From Neptunitalea lumnitzerae (GTDB lineage: Bacteria; Bacteroidota; Bacteroidia; Flavobacteriales; Flavobacteriaceae), in assembly GCF_027924185.1 (NCBI RefSeq), contig NZ_BRVO01000001.1, positions 868,001 to 932,000 of the forward strand: a DNA stretch of 64,000 bases. The letters run 5' to 3'. Below are positions 52,382 through 60,632 of the stretch, piece by piece. The position numbers were made by a program, and so were the translations under genes. How positions within the stretch are numbered: the stretch's first letter is position 1; every line of letters begins with the position of its first letter. The notes under the pieces are model-generated. The model worked only from the letters and a program-made list of their open reading frames with translations, made no database searches and was not told the DNA's origin.

Positions 52382-53176
52382 TTATAAATGTTTGGGTTGG
52401 TGGCCTTCAATAATCTTTTTTATAATACCTATTTCAGCTTGTGCGTGTTCATAGCCTATTTGAAAAGCTTTGTCTAACATCTTTACATCTAGTATACCAA
52501 CTTTATGGATGTTGGGAGCCATGAAAACGTATTGACATTTTTGAAACTTCTCGTAATAATTAGCGTCCATACTAATATGATATACGCGCTGTAGTAGTTT
52601 TAAGGTTGAGTTGATGTCTTGTTTTTCAATTCTGCCTACGGGGTTTACAAAGCTTCCTAAAGTAACATCGCAACAAGACTCTAAAGGCTCCGTAGGAAAG
52701 TTGTTCAACATTCCACCATCGGCATAGAGTTCGCCATTCATTTCTACAGGAGAAAAATACGGAGGTAAGGCAGCAGAGGCAACTAAAGGTTTTATCAGTT
52801 CGCCTTTGTTAAAATATTCTAGTTTTCCGCTGGTAATATTGGTAACTGCTATGGTGGTAGGTATTTTTAGTGCTTCAAAAGTATCTGTATGAAAAAACTT
52901 TCTAAAAAGCCGATCGTATTTTTCGCTATCAATTAGGCCTGGTTTTTTTAAAGCAACTAAAGAAAAGCTAAATAGCGGTGTTTCTTTAAAAAAGGCAAGC
53001 ATTTCGTCTGGGTGGTACCCAGTAGCGTATAAGGTGGCAATAAGTGCACCTCCGCTAGTGCCCGAAAGGTGCGTGGGTTTAATTTGGTGTTCTAATAATG
53101 CTTTTATAAATCCGGCATGGGCAAGTGCTCTCACACCTCCGCCTGAAAGTACCAATCCTATGTTCTGGTGCGTCAT
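52382..53176 (-). CDS. Patatin-like phospholipase (copy 2)
   Basis: 264 residues, close paralog of the neighbouring gene: GGGVRALAHAGF, GTSGGALIATLYATGY and YADGGMLNNFPTEPLE hold the oxyanion loop, Ser and Asp. It lacks the short basic N-terminal extension of copy 1. The two appear to be a tandem duplication that has since diverged; substrates unknown. Confidence 0.93.
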   Translation of the reverse strand: MTHQNIGLVLSGGGVRALAHAGFIKALLEHQIKPTHLSGTSGGALIATLYATGYHPDEMLAFFKETPLFSFSLVALKKPGLIDSEKYDRLFRKFFHTDTFEALKIPTTIAVTNITSGKLEYFNKGELIKPLVASAALPPYFSPVEMNGELYADGGMLNNFPTEPLESCCDVTLGSFVNPVGRIEKQDINSTLKLLQRVYHISMDANYYEKFQKCQYVFMAPNIHKVGILDVKMLDKAFQIGYEHAQAEIGIIKKIIEGHQPKHL

Positions 53177-53302
53177 GTAAGTGGTAAAAAGTTAGTGTTA
53201 TGTTGGTTTGATAAATATAAATGTACAATAATAAACGAATAACGTACTCACTTCATTGTATAAATAGCTGGTTTTTTATCTGTATACATGTATGTAATAG
53301 AC

Positions 53303-53332
53303 TTGTTAACTTAACTTTTATAATTACCTTTG
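53303..53332 (+). promoter_or_regulatory. Promoter of leuS
   Basis: TTG and TACCTTTG separated by 19 bases; start of transcription expected about 40 bases before leuS. The short leader has no room for a T-box. Confidence 0.7.
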
Positions 53333-53380
53333 AAACCGATTTTTAAAAGCAAATTCAGGTAATTAGTTAAATAGAAAGTA

Positions 53381-56300
53381 ATGAATTACAATCCGAATGA
53401 CATTGAAGCAAAATGGCAACAATATTGGAGTGAAAACCAAACCTTTAAGGCTTCTAACAATAGTGAAAAACCAAAATATTATGTGTTAGATATGTTTCCT
53501 TACCCATCTGGGGCAGGGTTACACGTTGGGCACCCACTGGGGTATATAGCTTCCGATATTGTAGCGCGTTATAAGCGTCATCAAGGTTTTAATGTGTTGC
53601 ATCCACAAGGATATGATTCATTTGGACTACCAGCAGAGCAGTATGCTATACAAACTGGTCAGCACCCGGCTATTACCACCGAAACAAATATTAAAAGATA
53701 CCGTGAGCAATTAGATAAAATTGGGTTCTCTTTTGATTGGAGTCGTGAGGTGCGTACGTCTAATCCTGAGTATTACAAATGGACACAGTGGATATTTATT
53801 CAGTTGTTCAACTCTTGGTACAATAAAGATGCTGATAAAGCAGAAGATATTTCAACCTTAAAAGCGATTTTTGAAAAAGAAGGAAATGCAACTGTAAATG
53901 CAGTTTGCGATGATGCTATTGTGCCTTTTACAGCAGCTGAATGGAATGAATTTACAAGTGAAGAACAACAAAAAATATTATTACAATACAGACTTACCTA
54001 TTTAGCAGAAACTGAAGTAAACTGGTGTCCGGCACTAGGTACGGTGTTAGCTAATGATGAGATTGTAAATGGAGTTTCTGAACGAGGAGGACATCCGGTA
54101 GTTCGTAAAAAAATGACCCAATGGAGTATGCGTATTTCTGCCTATGCAGAGCGTTTGTTAGAAGGGTTAAATAGAATAGACTGGACAGAATCTTTAAAAG
54201 AGAGTCAGCGTAACTGGATAGGTAAATCGGTTGGGGCAAGTGTAACTTTTAATGTAAAAGAAAGCGATGCTACCATTGAGGTTTTTACCACCAGACCTGA
54301 TACTATTTTTGGAGTAACGTTTATGACGTTGGCGCCAGAGCACGATTTGGTTGCACAAATAACTACCGATGAGCAAAAAGCTGAGGTAGCAGCTTATATA
54401 GAAGCAACTGCAAAACGTAGTGAGCGTGAGCGTATGGCTGATGTAAAAACCATTTCTGGGGTGTTTACAGGGGCGTATGCAGAGCATCCGTTTAGTAAAG
54501 AGCCAATTCCTATTTGGATTGGAGACTATGTGTTAGCAGGCTATGGTACCGGAGCTGTAATGGCAGTACCTTGTGGTGATGAGCGTGATTATGCGTTTGC
54601 TAACCATTTTAAAGGTACTAACGGAATGCCAGAAATTAAGAATATTTTTAATCAAGATATTTCTGAGGAGGCATTTGCAGCCAAAGAAGGTTTTGAGTTG
54701 GTAGCATCTGATTTCTTAAACGGATTAGGATATAAAGAAGGTGTTAAAAAAGCTATTGAGCAATTAGAGGCTATAGGTGCTGGTGAAGCAAAAGTAAACT
54801 ATCGTTTACGTGATGCTGTATTTAGCAGACAGCGTTACTGGGGAGAGCCTTTTCCTGTGTATTACGTAAATGGAATGCCGCAAATGATTGCCGATGCGCA
54901 TTTACCAATTAAATTGCCAGAGGTAGAAAAGTATTTACCAACCGAAACAGGGGAGCCACCATTAGGCAATGCTACTGTTTGGGCTTGGGATACCGTAAAT
55001 AATGAAGTAGTGGCAAATGATAAAATAGACCATGAAACGGTATTTCCTTTAGAGCTTAATACCATGCCGGGTTGGGCTGGTAGTAGTTGGTATTTTAACC
55101 GTTATATGGACGCTGGTAACACCGAGGCATTTGCATCGCAAGAAGCATTGAACTACTGGAAAGATGTAGATTTATATATTGGTGGTAGTGAGCATGCTAC
55201 GGGGCACTTATTATACTCACGTTTCTGGCAAAAATTCTTGTTTGATAAAGGAGTTGTGCCGGTAGACGAATATGCTAAAAAGCTAATTAACCAAGGGATG
55301 ATTTTGGGAACTAGTGCTTTTGTTTGTCGCGCTAGTATATCTTTTGAGCCAATTAGGGAGATAGGGTTGATTAATGATATGCAAAAAGTTTATGACGTAA
55401 TTGATGAATATTGTCACAAAGTTATTGATAATAAGATATATATATCTGATTCATTAGTTGAAGAATATAAAACAAACAAGATAGCGTGGAATGAGAACAA
55501 GTGTATTATTCAATGGAAACAAGATTTGTTGAGTATATTGGTGGAGAAAGGTTTTGATATTGTAGGTCTAGACTTAGTTGTCTTGGCTGAATATCATTTA
55601 TTGCATGTAGATGTTAATATGGTAAACTCTTCAAATGAGCTAGATATTGAATTGTTTAGACAATGGAGGTCTGAATTTAAAGATGCTGAGTTTATTTTAG
55701 AAGATGGTAAGTATATTGTTGGGCGTGAGGTAGAAAAAATGTCGAAGTCTAAGTACAATGTAGTAAACCCAGATGATATTTGTGCAGAATATGGTGCAGA
55801 TACCTTACGTTTATACGAAATGTTTTTAGGGCCATTAGAGCAAGCTAAACCTTGGAATACTGCGGGTATGACAGGGGTTTCCGGCTTCCTTAAAAAACTA
55901 TGGCGTTTGTATACCACTGATGAAGGTTTTAGTATTTCTGATGCAGCGCCTACTAAAGAAATGTACAAAGTATTACACCAAACCATTAAAAAAGCAACAG
56001 AGGATATTAAGAATTTCTCTTTTAATACTTCGGTATCACAATTTATGATTTGTGTAAACGAACTTGGAAAGCTAAAATGTAACCATAGAGCTATTTTAGA
56101 GCCGTTGGCAGTATTAGTTTCTCCGTATGCGCCACACATAGCAGAAGAGCTTTGGGCAGGTTTAGGGAACGAGGATTCTATTGCTACGGTTGATTATCCT
56201 AAATTTGAAGAGAAGTACTTAGTAGAAAGCAGTAAAGAATATCCGGTTTCCTTTAATGGTAAAATGCGTTTTAAATTAGAGTTGCCTTTAGATCTTACAA

Positions 56301-56416
56301 AAGAAGAAATAGAGAAAATAGTATTAGAAGAAGAACGTACCCAACAACAATTGGCAGGTAGAACACCTAAAAAAGTAATTGTTGTTCCTGGTAAAATTAT
56401 AAATATTGTGGGGTAA
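53381..56416 (+). CDS. leuS: Leucyl-tRNA synthetase with a long insertion
   Basis: 1011-residue class I synthetase that charges tRNA-Leu. HIGH motif as HVGH in GAGLHVGHPLGY (about residue 48); CP1 editing domain with FTTRPDTIFGVTF; second catalytic motif KMSKSKYN at about 786. E. coli LeuRS has 860 residues. Between QGMILGTSAFV (about 640) and KMSKS there are about 145 residues, where E. coli has about 45. The part ending HVDVNMVN...EFILEDGKYIVGREVEKMSKS is usual in Bacteroidota; about 85 residues before it (CRASISFEPIREIGL... to VLAEYHLL) look extra. The frame is intact throughout. Confidence 0.96.
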   Translation: MNYNPNDIEAKWQQYWSENQTFKASNNSEKPKYYVLDMFPYPSGAGLHVGHPLGYIASDIVARYKRHQGFNVLHPQGYDSFGLPAEQYAIQTGQHPAITTETNIKRYREQLDKIGFSFDWSREVRTSNPEYYKWTQWIFIQLFNSWYNKDADKAEDISTLKAIFEKEGNATVNAVCDDAIVPFTAAEWNEFTSEEQQKILLQYRLTYLAETEVNWCPALGTVLANDEIVNGVSERGGHPVVRKKMTQWSMRISAYAERLLEGLNRIDWTESLKESQRNWIGKSVGASVTFNVKESDATIEVFTTRPDTIFGVTFMTLAPEHDLVAQITTDEQKAEVAAYIEATAKRSERERMADVKTISGVFTGAYAEHPFSKEPIPIWIGDYVLAGYGTGAVMAVPCGDERDYAFANHFKGTNGMPEIKNIFNQDISEEAFAAKEGFELVASDFLNGLGYKEGVKKAIEQLEAIGAGEAKVNYRLRDAVFSRQRYWGEPFPVYYVNGMPQMIADAHLPIKLPEVEKYLPTETGEPPLGNATVWAWDTVNNEVVANDKIDHETVFPLELNTMPGWAGSSWYFNRYMDAGNTEAFASQEALNYWKDVDLYIGGSEHATGHLLYSRFWQKFLFDKGVVPVDEYAKKLINQGMILGTSAFVCRASISFEPIREIGLINDMQKVYDVIDEYCHKVIDNKIYISDSLVEEYKTNKIAWNENKCIIQWKQDLLSILVEKGFDIVGLDLVVLAEYHLLHVDVNMVNSSNELDIELFRQWRSEFKDAEFILEDGKYIVGREVEKMSKSKYNVVNPDDICAEYGADTLRLYEMFLGPLEQAKPWNTAGMTGVSGFLKKLWRLYTTDEGFSISDAAPTKEMYKVLHQTIKKATEDIKNFSFNTSVSQFMICVNELGKLKCNHRAILEPLAVLVSPYAPHIAEELWAGLGNEDSIATVDYPKFEEKYLVESSKEYPVSFNGKMRFKLELPLDLTKEEIEKIVLEEERTQQQLAGRTPKKVIVVPGKIINIVG

Positions 56417-56437
56417 AGCCTTGCAGTACAAAAACAA

Positions 56438-56480
56438 AAAAAGCACACGGTAATGCCTAACTTACTTGTGTGCTTTTTGT
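56438..56480 (+). terminator. Terminator after leuS
   Basis: aaaaagcacac / gtgtgcttttt with 19-base loop, then T run. Confidence 0.8.
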
Positions 56481-56492
56481 TTTTTTTGCTAT

Positions 56493-56520
56493 TTAAAAAA
56501 GACCAAAATGAATTGGTCTT
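56493..56520 (-). terminator. Terminator for the leftward YjbR-DUF4260 unit
   Basis: aagaccaa / ttggtctt with 6-base loop; read leftward it ends in a T run. About 130 bases beyond the yjbR-like stop. Confidence 0.6.
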
Positions 56521-56652
56521 AATTTAAGCTTGGGGGTGTTAAAACCTGAAAAACTATTCTTAGGTTGCTCACCTGGAATCTAATGTAGTTTATAGGTGTT
56601 TTCTTGCCTAAAAATTACGACGAAGTGCGTAAAAATCGGAGGAAAGGTGTTT

Positions 56653-57009
56653 TTATAACGTTGCCCGAATTTTTTTTGGTAAGCTTTTTATTACTTCGGT
56701 ATACGAATGTTTAATTAATTCTTTCAGTAGTTTTTCATCTACATCTTTAGTGGTATAAACTGTGTTCCAATGTTTTTTGTTCATATGAAACCCAGGTACT
56801 ATGCCTTCATAATCTTGTCGTAAGATTGCAGATTTTTCCGGTTGGCACTTTAAGTTAAGTGTAGGTTCTCCACCTTCCCAGTTTTTAAGCGAGGTAAGAC
56901 AAAACATTTTACCGGCAACTTTAAAAACCAGCGTATCATTATCAAAAGGGAAAGACTCGGTTACACCTTTCATTTCAAGACAAAAAGTATATAACTGTTC
57001 TATATTCAT
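56653..57009 (-). CDS. MmcQ/YjbR family protein
   Basis: 118 residues of the MmcQ/YjbR fold: CLEMKGVTESFPFDNDTLVFKVAGKMFCL at the N-terminus, LNLKCQPEKS, and PGFHMNKKHWNTV in the second half. The family has a DNA-binding-like alpha/beta fold; its function is unclear. Its start overlaps the DUF4260 stop by four bases, so the two are co-translated. Confidence 0.92.
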   Translation of the reverse strand: MNIEQLYTFCLEMKGVTESFPFDNDTLVFKVAGKMFCLTSLKNWEGGEPTLNLKCQPEKSAILRQDYEGIVPGFHMNKKHWNTVYTTKDVDEKLLKELIKHSYTEVIKSLPKKIRATL

Positions 57010-57359
57010 TCGTTTCCTAATTTTCCTAAGTGCGTAAATTTAAAACCTTTCTCATATTTTAGTCCGTACCCAAATATTCTGTCTAGTGAGGCATGTGCAA
57101 AGAGTATAATACCTATAATGAGTAATATATCATTACTAATATACCAGCCCATAGCATACATAGCTAATGCTAAACCTTTATGGTGAAAAATATTATAGCT
57201 GAAGGCGCCTATTTTATCATTTATCAAGTAGCCAATCATGCCAATATCAGGAGTTAATATGAGAAGAAAAAACCATGCAAAATGAAGGTCTTGCTGGTAA
57301 AATAAATAAGTAGCACCTAATAGCATAGCCAGTTCTTCTAACCGTAAAGTAGTTTTCAT
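57006..57359 (-). CDS. DUF4260 family membrane protein
   Basis: 117 residues with three or four helices. The DUF4260 pattern is clear: LEELAMLLGATYLFYQ, FLLILTPDIGMIGYL, YNIFHHKGLALA and FAHASLDRIFGYGLKY. Conserved His and Asp at helix ends suggest an enzyme-like site, but no function is known. Upstream gene of the pair with YjbR. Confidence 0.92.
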   Translation of the reverse strand: MKTTLRLEELAMLLGATYLFYQQDLHFAWFFLLILTPDIGMIGYLINDKIGAFSYNIFHHKGLALAMYAMGWYISNDILLIIGIILFAHASLDRIFGYGLKYEKGFKFTHLGKLGNE

Positions 57360-57496
57360 AAGGTTGTGTTTGAGAGTATTAGTAATGTAAAGGCTAAAAA
57401 GTTACAAAACGTAGCAATAATAATAATGGTTTAGTAGGAAGTCTTAGGATAAATAAAATTAGCAGGTTAAACAGAAGGTTATTCAAAGAAACCGTG

Positions 57497-57504
57497 TATA
57501 TTTG
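57497..57504 (+). promoter_or_regulatory. -7 element of the mvaD operon
   Basis: TATATTTG exact match, about 31 bases ahead of the mvaD start codon; -33 not clear. Confidence 0.5.
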
Positions 57505-57534
57505 TTTTAGTCAAAGACAATTTAAAACTCTAGA

Positions 57535-58617
57535 ATGTCTAAGAAACAATTTACACCTTCTAAATACCCTAAAACGAGCATAGAAGGTAGTGTTACCTGG
57601 AAAGCTCCTAGTAATATTGCCTTGGTAAAGTACTGGGGTAAAAAGCCTGTGCAACTTCCTGCCAACACATCTATTAGTTTTACATTAGATGCGTGTGCAA
57701 CTACCACTACATTGTATTACAAACCTTTAGAAAAACGTTCTAAAGAGTTTGAGTTTAAAGTAATGTTTGAGGGAGAGCGCAAAAAAAGCTTTGAACCTAA
57801 AATTAAAAAGTTTTTTGAAAACGTAGATGGGTACTTCTTATTTTTAAAGGAGTATGAGTTTACTATTGAAACGTCTAATTCTTTTCCGCATAGTAGTGGT
57901 ATTGCTTCTTCTGCAAGTGGTATGAGCGCATTATCATTATGTTTAATGAGTATGGAAAAAGAATTACAACCAGATATGACTGATGACTTTTTTAGAAGAA
58001 AAGCATCATTTATAGCAAGGTTGGGGTCTGGTAGTGCTTGTAGAAGTATTGAAGGGCCTATGATGTTATGGGGAGAGAATGAAGATATTAAAGGAAGCAC
58101 TCCTGAATATGCTATCAACTACCCTCATAAATTAGATGATGTGTTTAAAACATTTCAGGATACAATTTTGCTTGTAGACAAAGGGGAGAAAGAAGTGAGT
58201 AGTACTGTAGGGCACGATTTAATGCACTACCACCCATTTGCTAAAAAACGTTTTAAACAAGCAGAAAAGAACATAGCTGCTTTAAAAAGCATTCTTAAAA
58301 AGGGAGATTTAAAAGGCTTTATAAGATTGGTAGAGAGTGAAGCGTTAACGCTGCATGCTATGATGATGACAAGTTTGCCTTATTTTATTTTAATGAAGCC
58401 AAACACACTATCAATAATTAACAAAATTTGGGAGTTTAGAGCCGCTACAAAATTGCATCTTTGCTTTACGTTAGATGCAGGTGCTAATGTGCACTTATTA
58501 TACCCTGAAAACGAGAAAGAACAAGTTTTGGAGTTTATTAAGAGCGAATTAGTACAATATTGTGAAAATCAGCACTATATTTGTGATCAAGTTGGTAAAG
58601 GAGCTGTAAAACTCTAA
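57535..58617 (+). CDS. mvaD: Diphosphomevalonate decarboxylase
   Basis: 360-residue GHMP-family enzyme that turns mevalonate diphosphate into isopentenyl diphosphate with ATP, the last step of the mevalonate pathway. Motifs: SNIALVKYWGKKPVQLPANTSISFTL at the start; the ATP loop SFPHSSGIASSASGMSAL; GSGSACRSIEGPMMLW. Near the end FTLDAGANVHLLYP holds the catalytic Asp. First gene of a group with mevalonate kinase and a UbiA prenyltransferase. Confidence 0.96.
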   Translation: MSKKQFTPSKYPKTSIEGSVTWKAPSNIALVKYWGKKPVQLPANTSISFTLDACATTTTLYYKPLEKRSKEFEFKVMFEGERKKSFEPKIKKFFENVDGYFLFLKEYEFTIETSNSFPHSSGIASSASGMSALSLCLMSMEKELQPDMTDDFFRRKASFIARLGSGSACRSIEGPMMLWGENEDIKGSTPEYAINYPHKLDDVFKTFQDTILLVDKGEKEVSSTVGHDLMHYHPFAKKRFKQAEKNIAALKSILKKGDLKGFIRLVESEALTLHAMMMTSLPYFILMKPNTLSIINKIWEFRAATKLHLCFTLDAGANVHLLYPENEKEQVLEFIKSELVQYCENQHYICDQVGKGAVKL

Positions 58618-58644
58618 ACAAACGTTGCTATAAAGAGGGACATT

Positions 58645-59583
58645 ATGAAAGGACCATTATTTTATTCTAAGATTATTTTATTTGGCGAGTATGGTATGAT
58701 CAAGGATTCTAAAGGATTGTTGGTGCCATATAACTTTTATAACGGAGCTTTGAAGAATGATGGTAATACCTCTGAAACTGCTCAAAAATCAAATGCTAAC
58801 TTGTTAGCGTATGCGCAATATTTAGAAAAACTACAAATTGAGCAACCTCATTTGGTATCGTTTGATTTGGAAGCTTTGAAAAAAGATATAGCTGAAGGTA
58901 TGTATTTTGATAGTACCATACCACAAGGGTATGGTGTAGGAAGTAGTGGTGCTTTAGTAGCTGCTATTTACGACCAATATGCGCATAACAAAATTACAGT
59001 ACTTGAAAATCTTACGAGAGAAAAGTTGTTGGAGTTGAAAGCTATTTTTTCTGAAATGGAATGTTATTTCCATGGAAAATCTAGTGGTTTAGATCCGCTA
59101 AATAGCTATTTAAGCATTCCAATTCTTATCAATTCTAAAGATCATATAGAACCTGCTGGCATTCCTTCTCAAAAGGTAGATGGTAAAGGTGCGGTGTTTT
59201 TATTAGATAGTGGAGTAACCAGTGAAACGGCTCCGCTAGTGCAAATATTCATGGAGAATATGAAGCAAGATGGTTTCCGTAAAATGGTGAAAGATCAGTT
59301 TGTACTTCATACAGATGCTTGTATAGATGACTTTTTGAAAGGGAATGTAAAGTCGTTGTTCCAGAATATTAAAAAACTTTCTCATGTTGTTTTAGATAAC
59401 TTTAAACCAATGATTCCTGCAAGTTTTCATGAGCTTTGGCAAAAAGGTATAGAAACAAACGATTATTATCTGAAGCTTTGTGGCTCTGGAGGAGGAGGTT
59501 ATATTTTAGGATTTACAGAAGACTTTGAGAAAGCACAGAAAGCTTTAGACGGGCACGAGCTAAAAGTTATCTACAACTTTTAA
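58645..59583 (+). CDS. Mevalonate kinase (GHMP kinase)
   Basis: 312-residue GHMP kinase placed between mvaD and a prenyltransferase, so mevalonate kinase is the most likely role. Begins FYSKIILFGEYGMI (variant of the SKVILFGEH motif); ATP loop STIPQGYGVGSSGALVAAI; substrate region FHGKSSGLDPLNSYL; third motif CGSGGGGYILGF. His of the usual GEH is replaced by Tyr. Phosphomevalonate kinase is a less likely alternative. 27 bases after mvaD. Confidence 0.9.
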   Translation: MKGPLFYSKIILFGEYGMIKDSKGLLVPYNFYNGALKNDGNTSETAQKSNANLLAYAQYLEKLQIEQPHLVSFDLEALKKDIAEGMYFDSTIPQGYGVGSSGALVAAIYDQYAHNKITVLENLTREKLLELKAIFSEMECYFHGKSSGLDPLNSYLSIPILINSKDHIEPAGIPSQKVDGKGAVFLLDSGVTSETAPLVQIFMENMKQDGFRKMVKDQFVLHTDACIDDFLKGNVKSLFQNIKKLSHVVLDNFKPMIPASFHELWQKGIETNDYYLKLCGSGGGGYILGFTEDFEKAQKALDGHELKVIYNF

Positions 59584-59662
59584 TTAACTTGCTTCAAAAA
59601 GCTTGCCTTGCAGTAGTAATTGCTGTTGTATTGTTTCATCCTAATTAAATATAGAATAGTAT

Positions 59663-60574
59663 ATGGCTACCCGTAGTCCTCGTAAAATGGCGGTTTTAAA
59701 ACTATTAAGTTTATTTTCTGTTATTAGAGGCTATAATATACTTGTTATTACGTTAGCCCAATACTTGGCTTCTATATTTATACTTGCCCCTGATTATTTA
59801 ACGGTAAAGGATGTATTATTAGACCCATATTTATTTATGATTGTAACGGCATCGGCCCTTGCAATTGCTGGCGGGTACATAATTAATAATTTCTACGATG
59901 CCGAAAAAGATATTATTAATAAACCGCTTAAATCTAAGATAGATAGGTTGGTAAAACAAAACACGCAGTTATCTGTGTATTTTCTATTTAACTTTATGTC
60001 CATTTTTGCGGCAAGTTACGTGTCGTTTAGATCGGTAGTTTTCTTTTCGTTATTTATATTTTGGATTTGGCTGTATTCCCATAGATTAAAAAAGGTAATA
60101 GTTGTAGGTAATATGATTTCTGCAACCTTGTCTATTATACCATTTTTTGCTGTATTTGTGCATTACAATCATTTTGATTCTGCCATCTTCTTACATGCAA
60201 CTTTTTTGTTTTTGCTCATTTTGCTAAGAGAATTTGTAAAAGACTTGGAGAACCTTACCGGAGATTTGCTAAACGATTATAAAACCATACCTGTAAAGTA
60301 TGGAGAGCGCACCTCTAAGTTTATTATAAGTATTACTACCATACTTACTTTGTTGCCTAGTACCTTGCTTATAACCTTTTATAACATTGGTAAAATGGAG
60401 TATTATTTTTATTTTGCTATGGTAATGCTTATTCTGTTTATGTTGTATTTATGGAAAGCAAAAGACAAAAGAGGTTATCTGTTACTACACAATATTTTAA
60501 AATTTATAATTGTAAGCGGAGTGTTTAGTATATTACTTATAGATACTTCACTGGTTATTAACCGTATATTCTAA
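59663..60574 (+). CDS. UbiA-family prenyltransferase (digeranylgeranylglyceryl phosphate synthase-like)
   Basis: 303 residues, about eight or nine membrane helices. The two Asp-rich motifs of UbiA enzymes are NNFYDAEKDIINKP near residue 75 and a second one as DLENLTGDLLNDYKTIPVKYG near residue 195. The family moves polyprenyl groups; this branch in flavobacteria is named geranylgeranylglycerol-phosphate geranylgeranyltransferase, the second ether-bond step of archaeal lipids. A GGGP synthase gene exists at 27.1 kb. Substrate not proven: menaquinone or haem roles belong to other branches. Met9 is an alternative start. Confidence 0.87.
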   Translation: MATRSPRKMAVLKLLSLFSVIRGYNILVITLAQYLASIFILAPDYLTVKDVLLDPYLFMIVTASALAIAGGYIINNFYDAEKDIINKPLKSKIDRLVKQNTQLSVYFLFNFMSIFAASYVSFRSVVFFSLFIFWIWLYSHRLKKVIVVGNMISATLSIIPFFAVFVHYNHFDSAIFLHATFLFLLILLREFVKDLENLTGDLLNDYKTIPVKYGERTSKFIISITTILTLLPSTLLITFYNIGKMEYYFYFAMVMLILFMLYLWKAKDKRGYLLLHNILKFIIVSGVFSILLIDTSLVINRIF

Positions 60575-60581
60575 AAAAAAT

Positions 60582-60612
60582 AAAAGCCCTTTCTACTGAA
60601 AGGGCTTTTTAT
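60582..60612. terminator. Bidirectional terminator
   Basis: aaaagccctttc / gaaagggctttt between the prenyltransferase and the convergent glycosyltransferase. Confidence 0.9.
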
Positions 60613-60632
60613 ATTGTGAGTTAACTTCTGCT

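Noticed and set aside
55310-55600. LeuRS insertion as an intein
   Set aside because: It is far too short and has no C-terminal His-Asn or following nucleophile; the frame gives one continuous synthetase.
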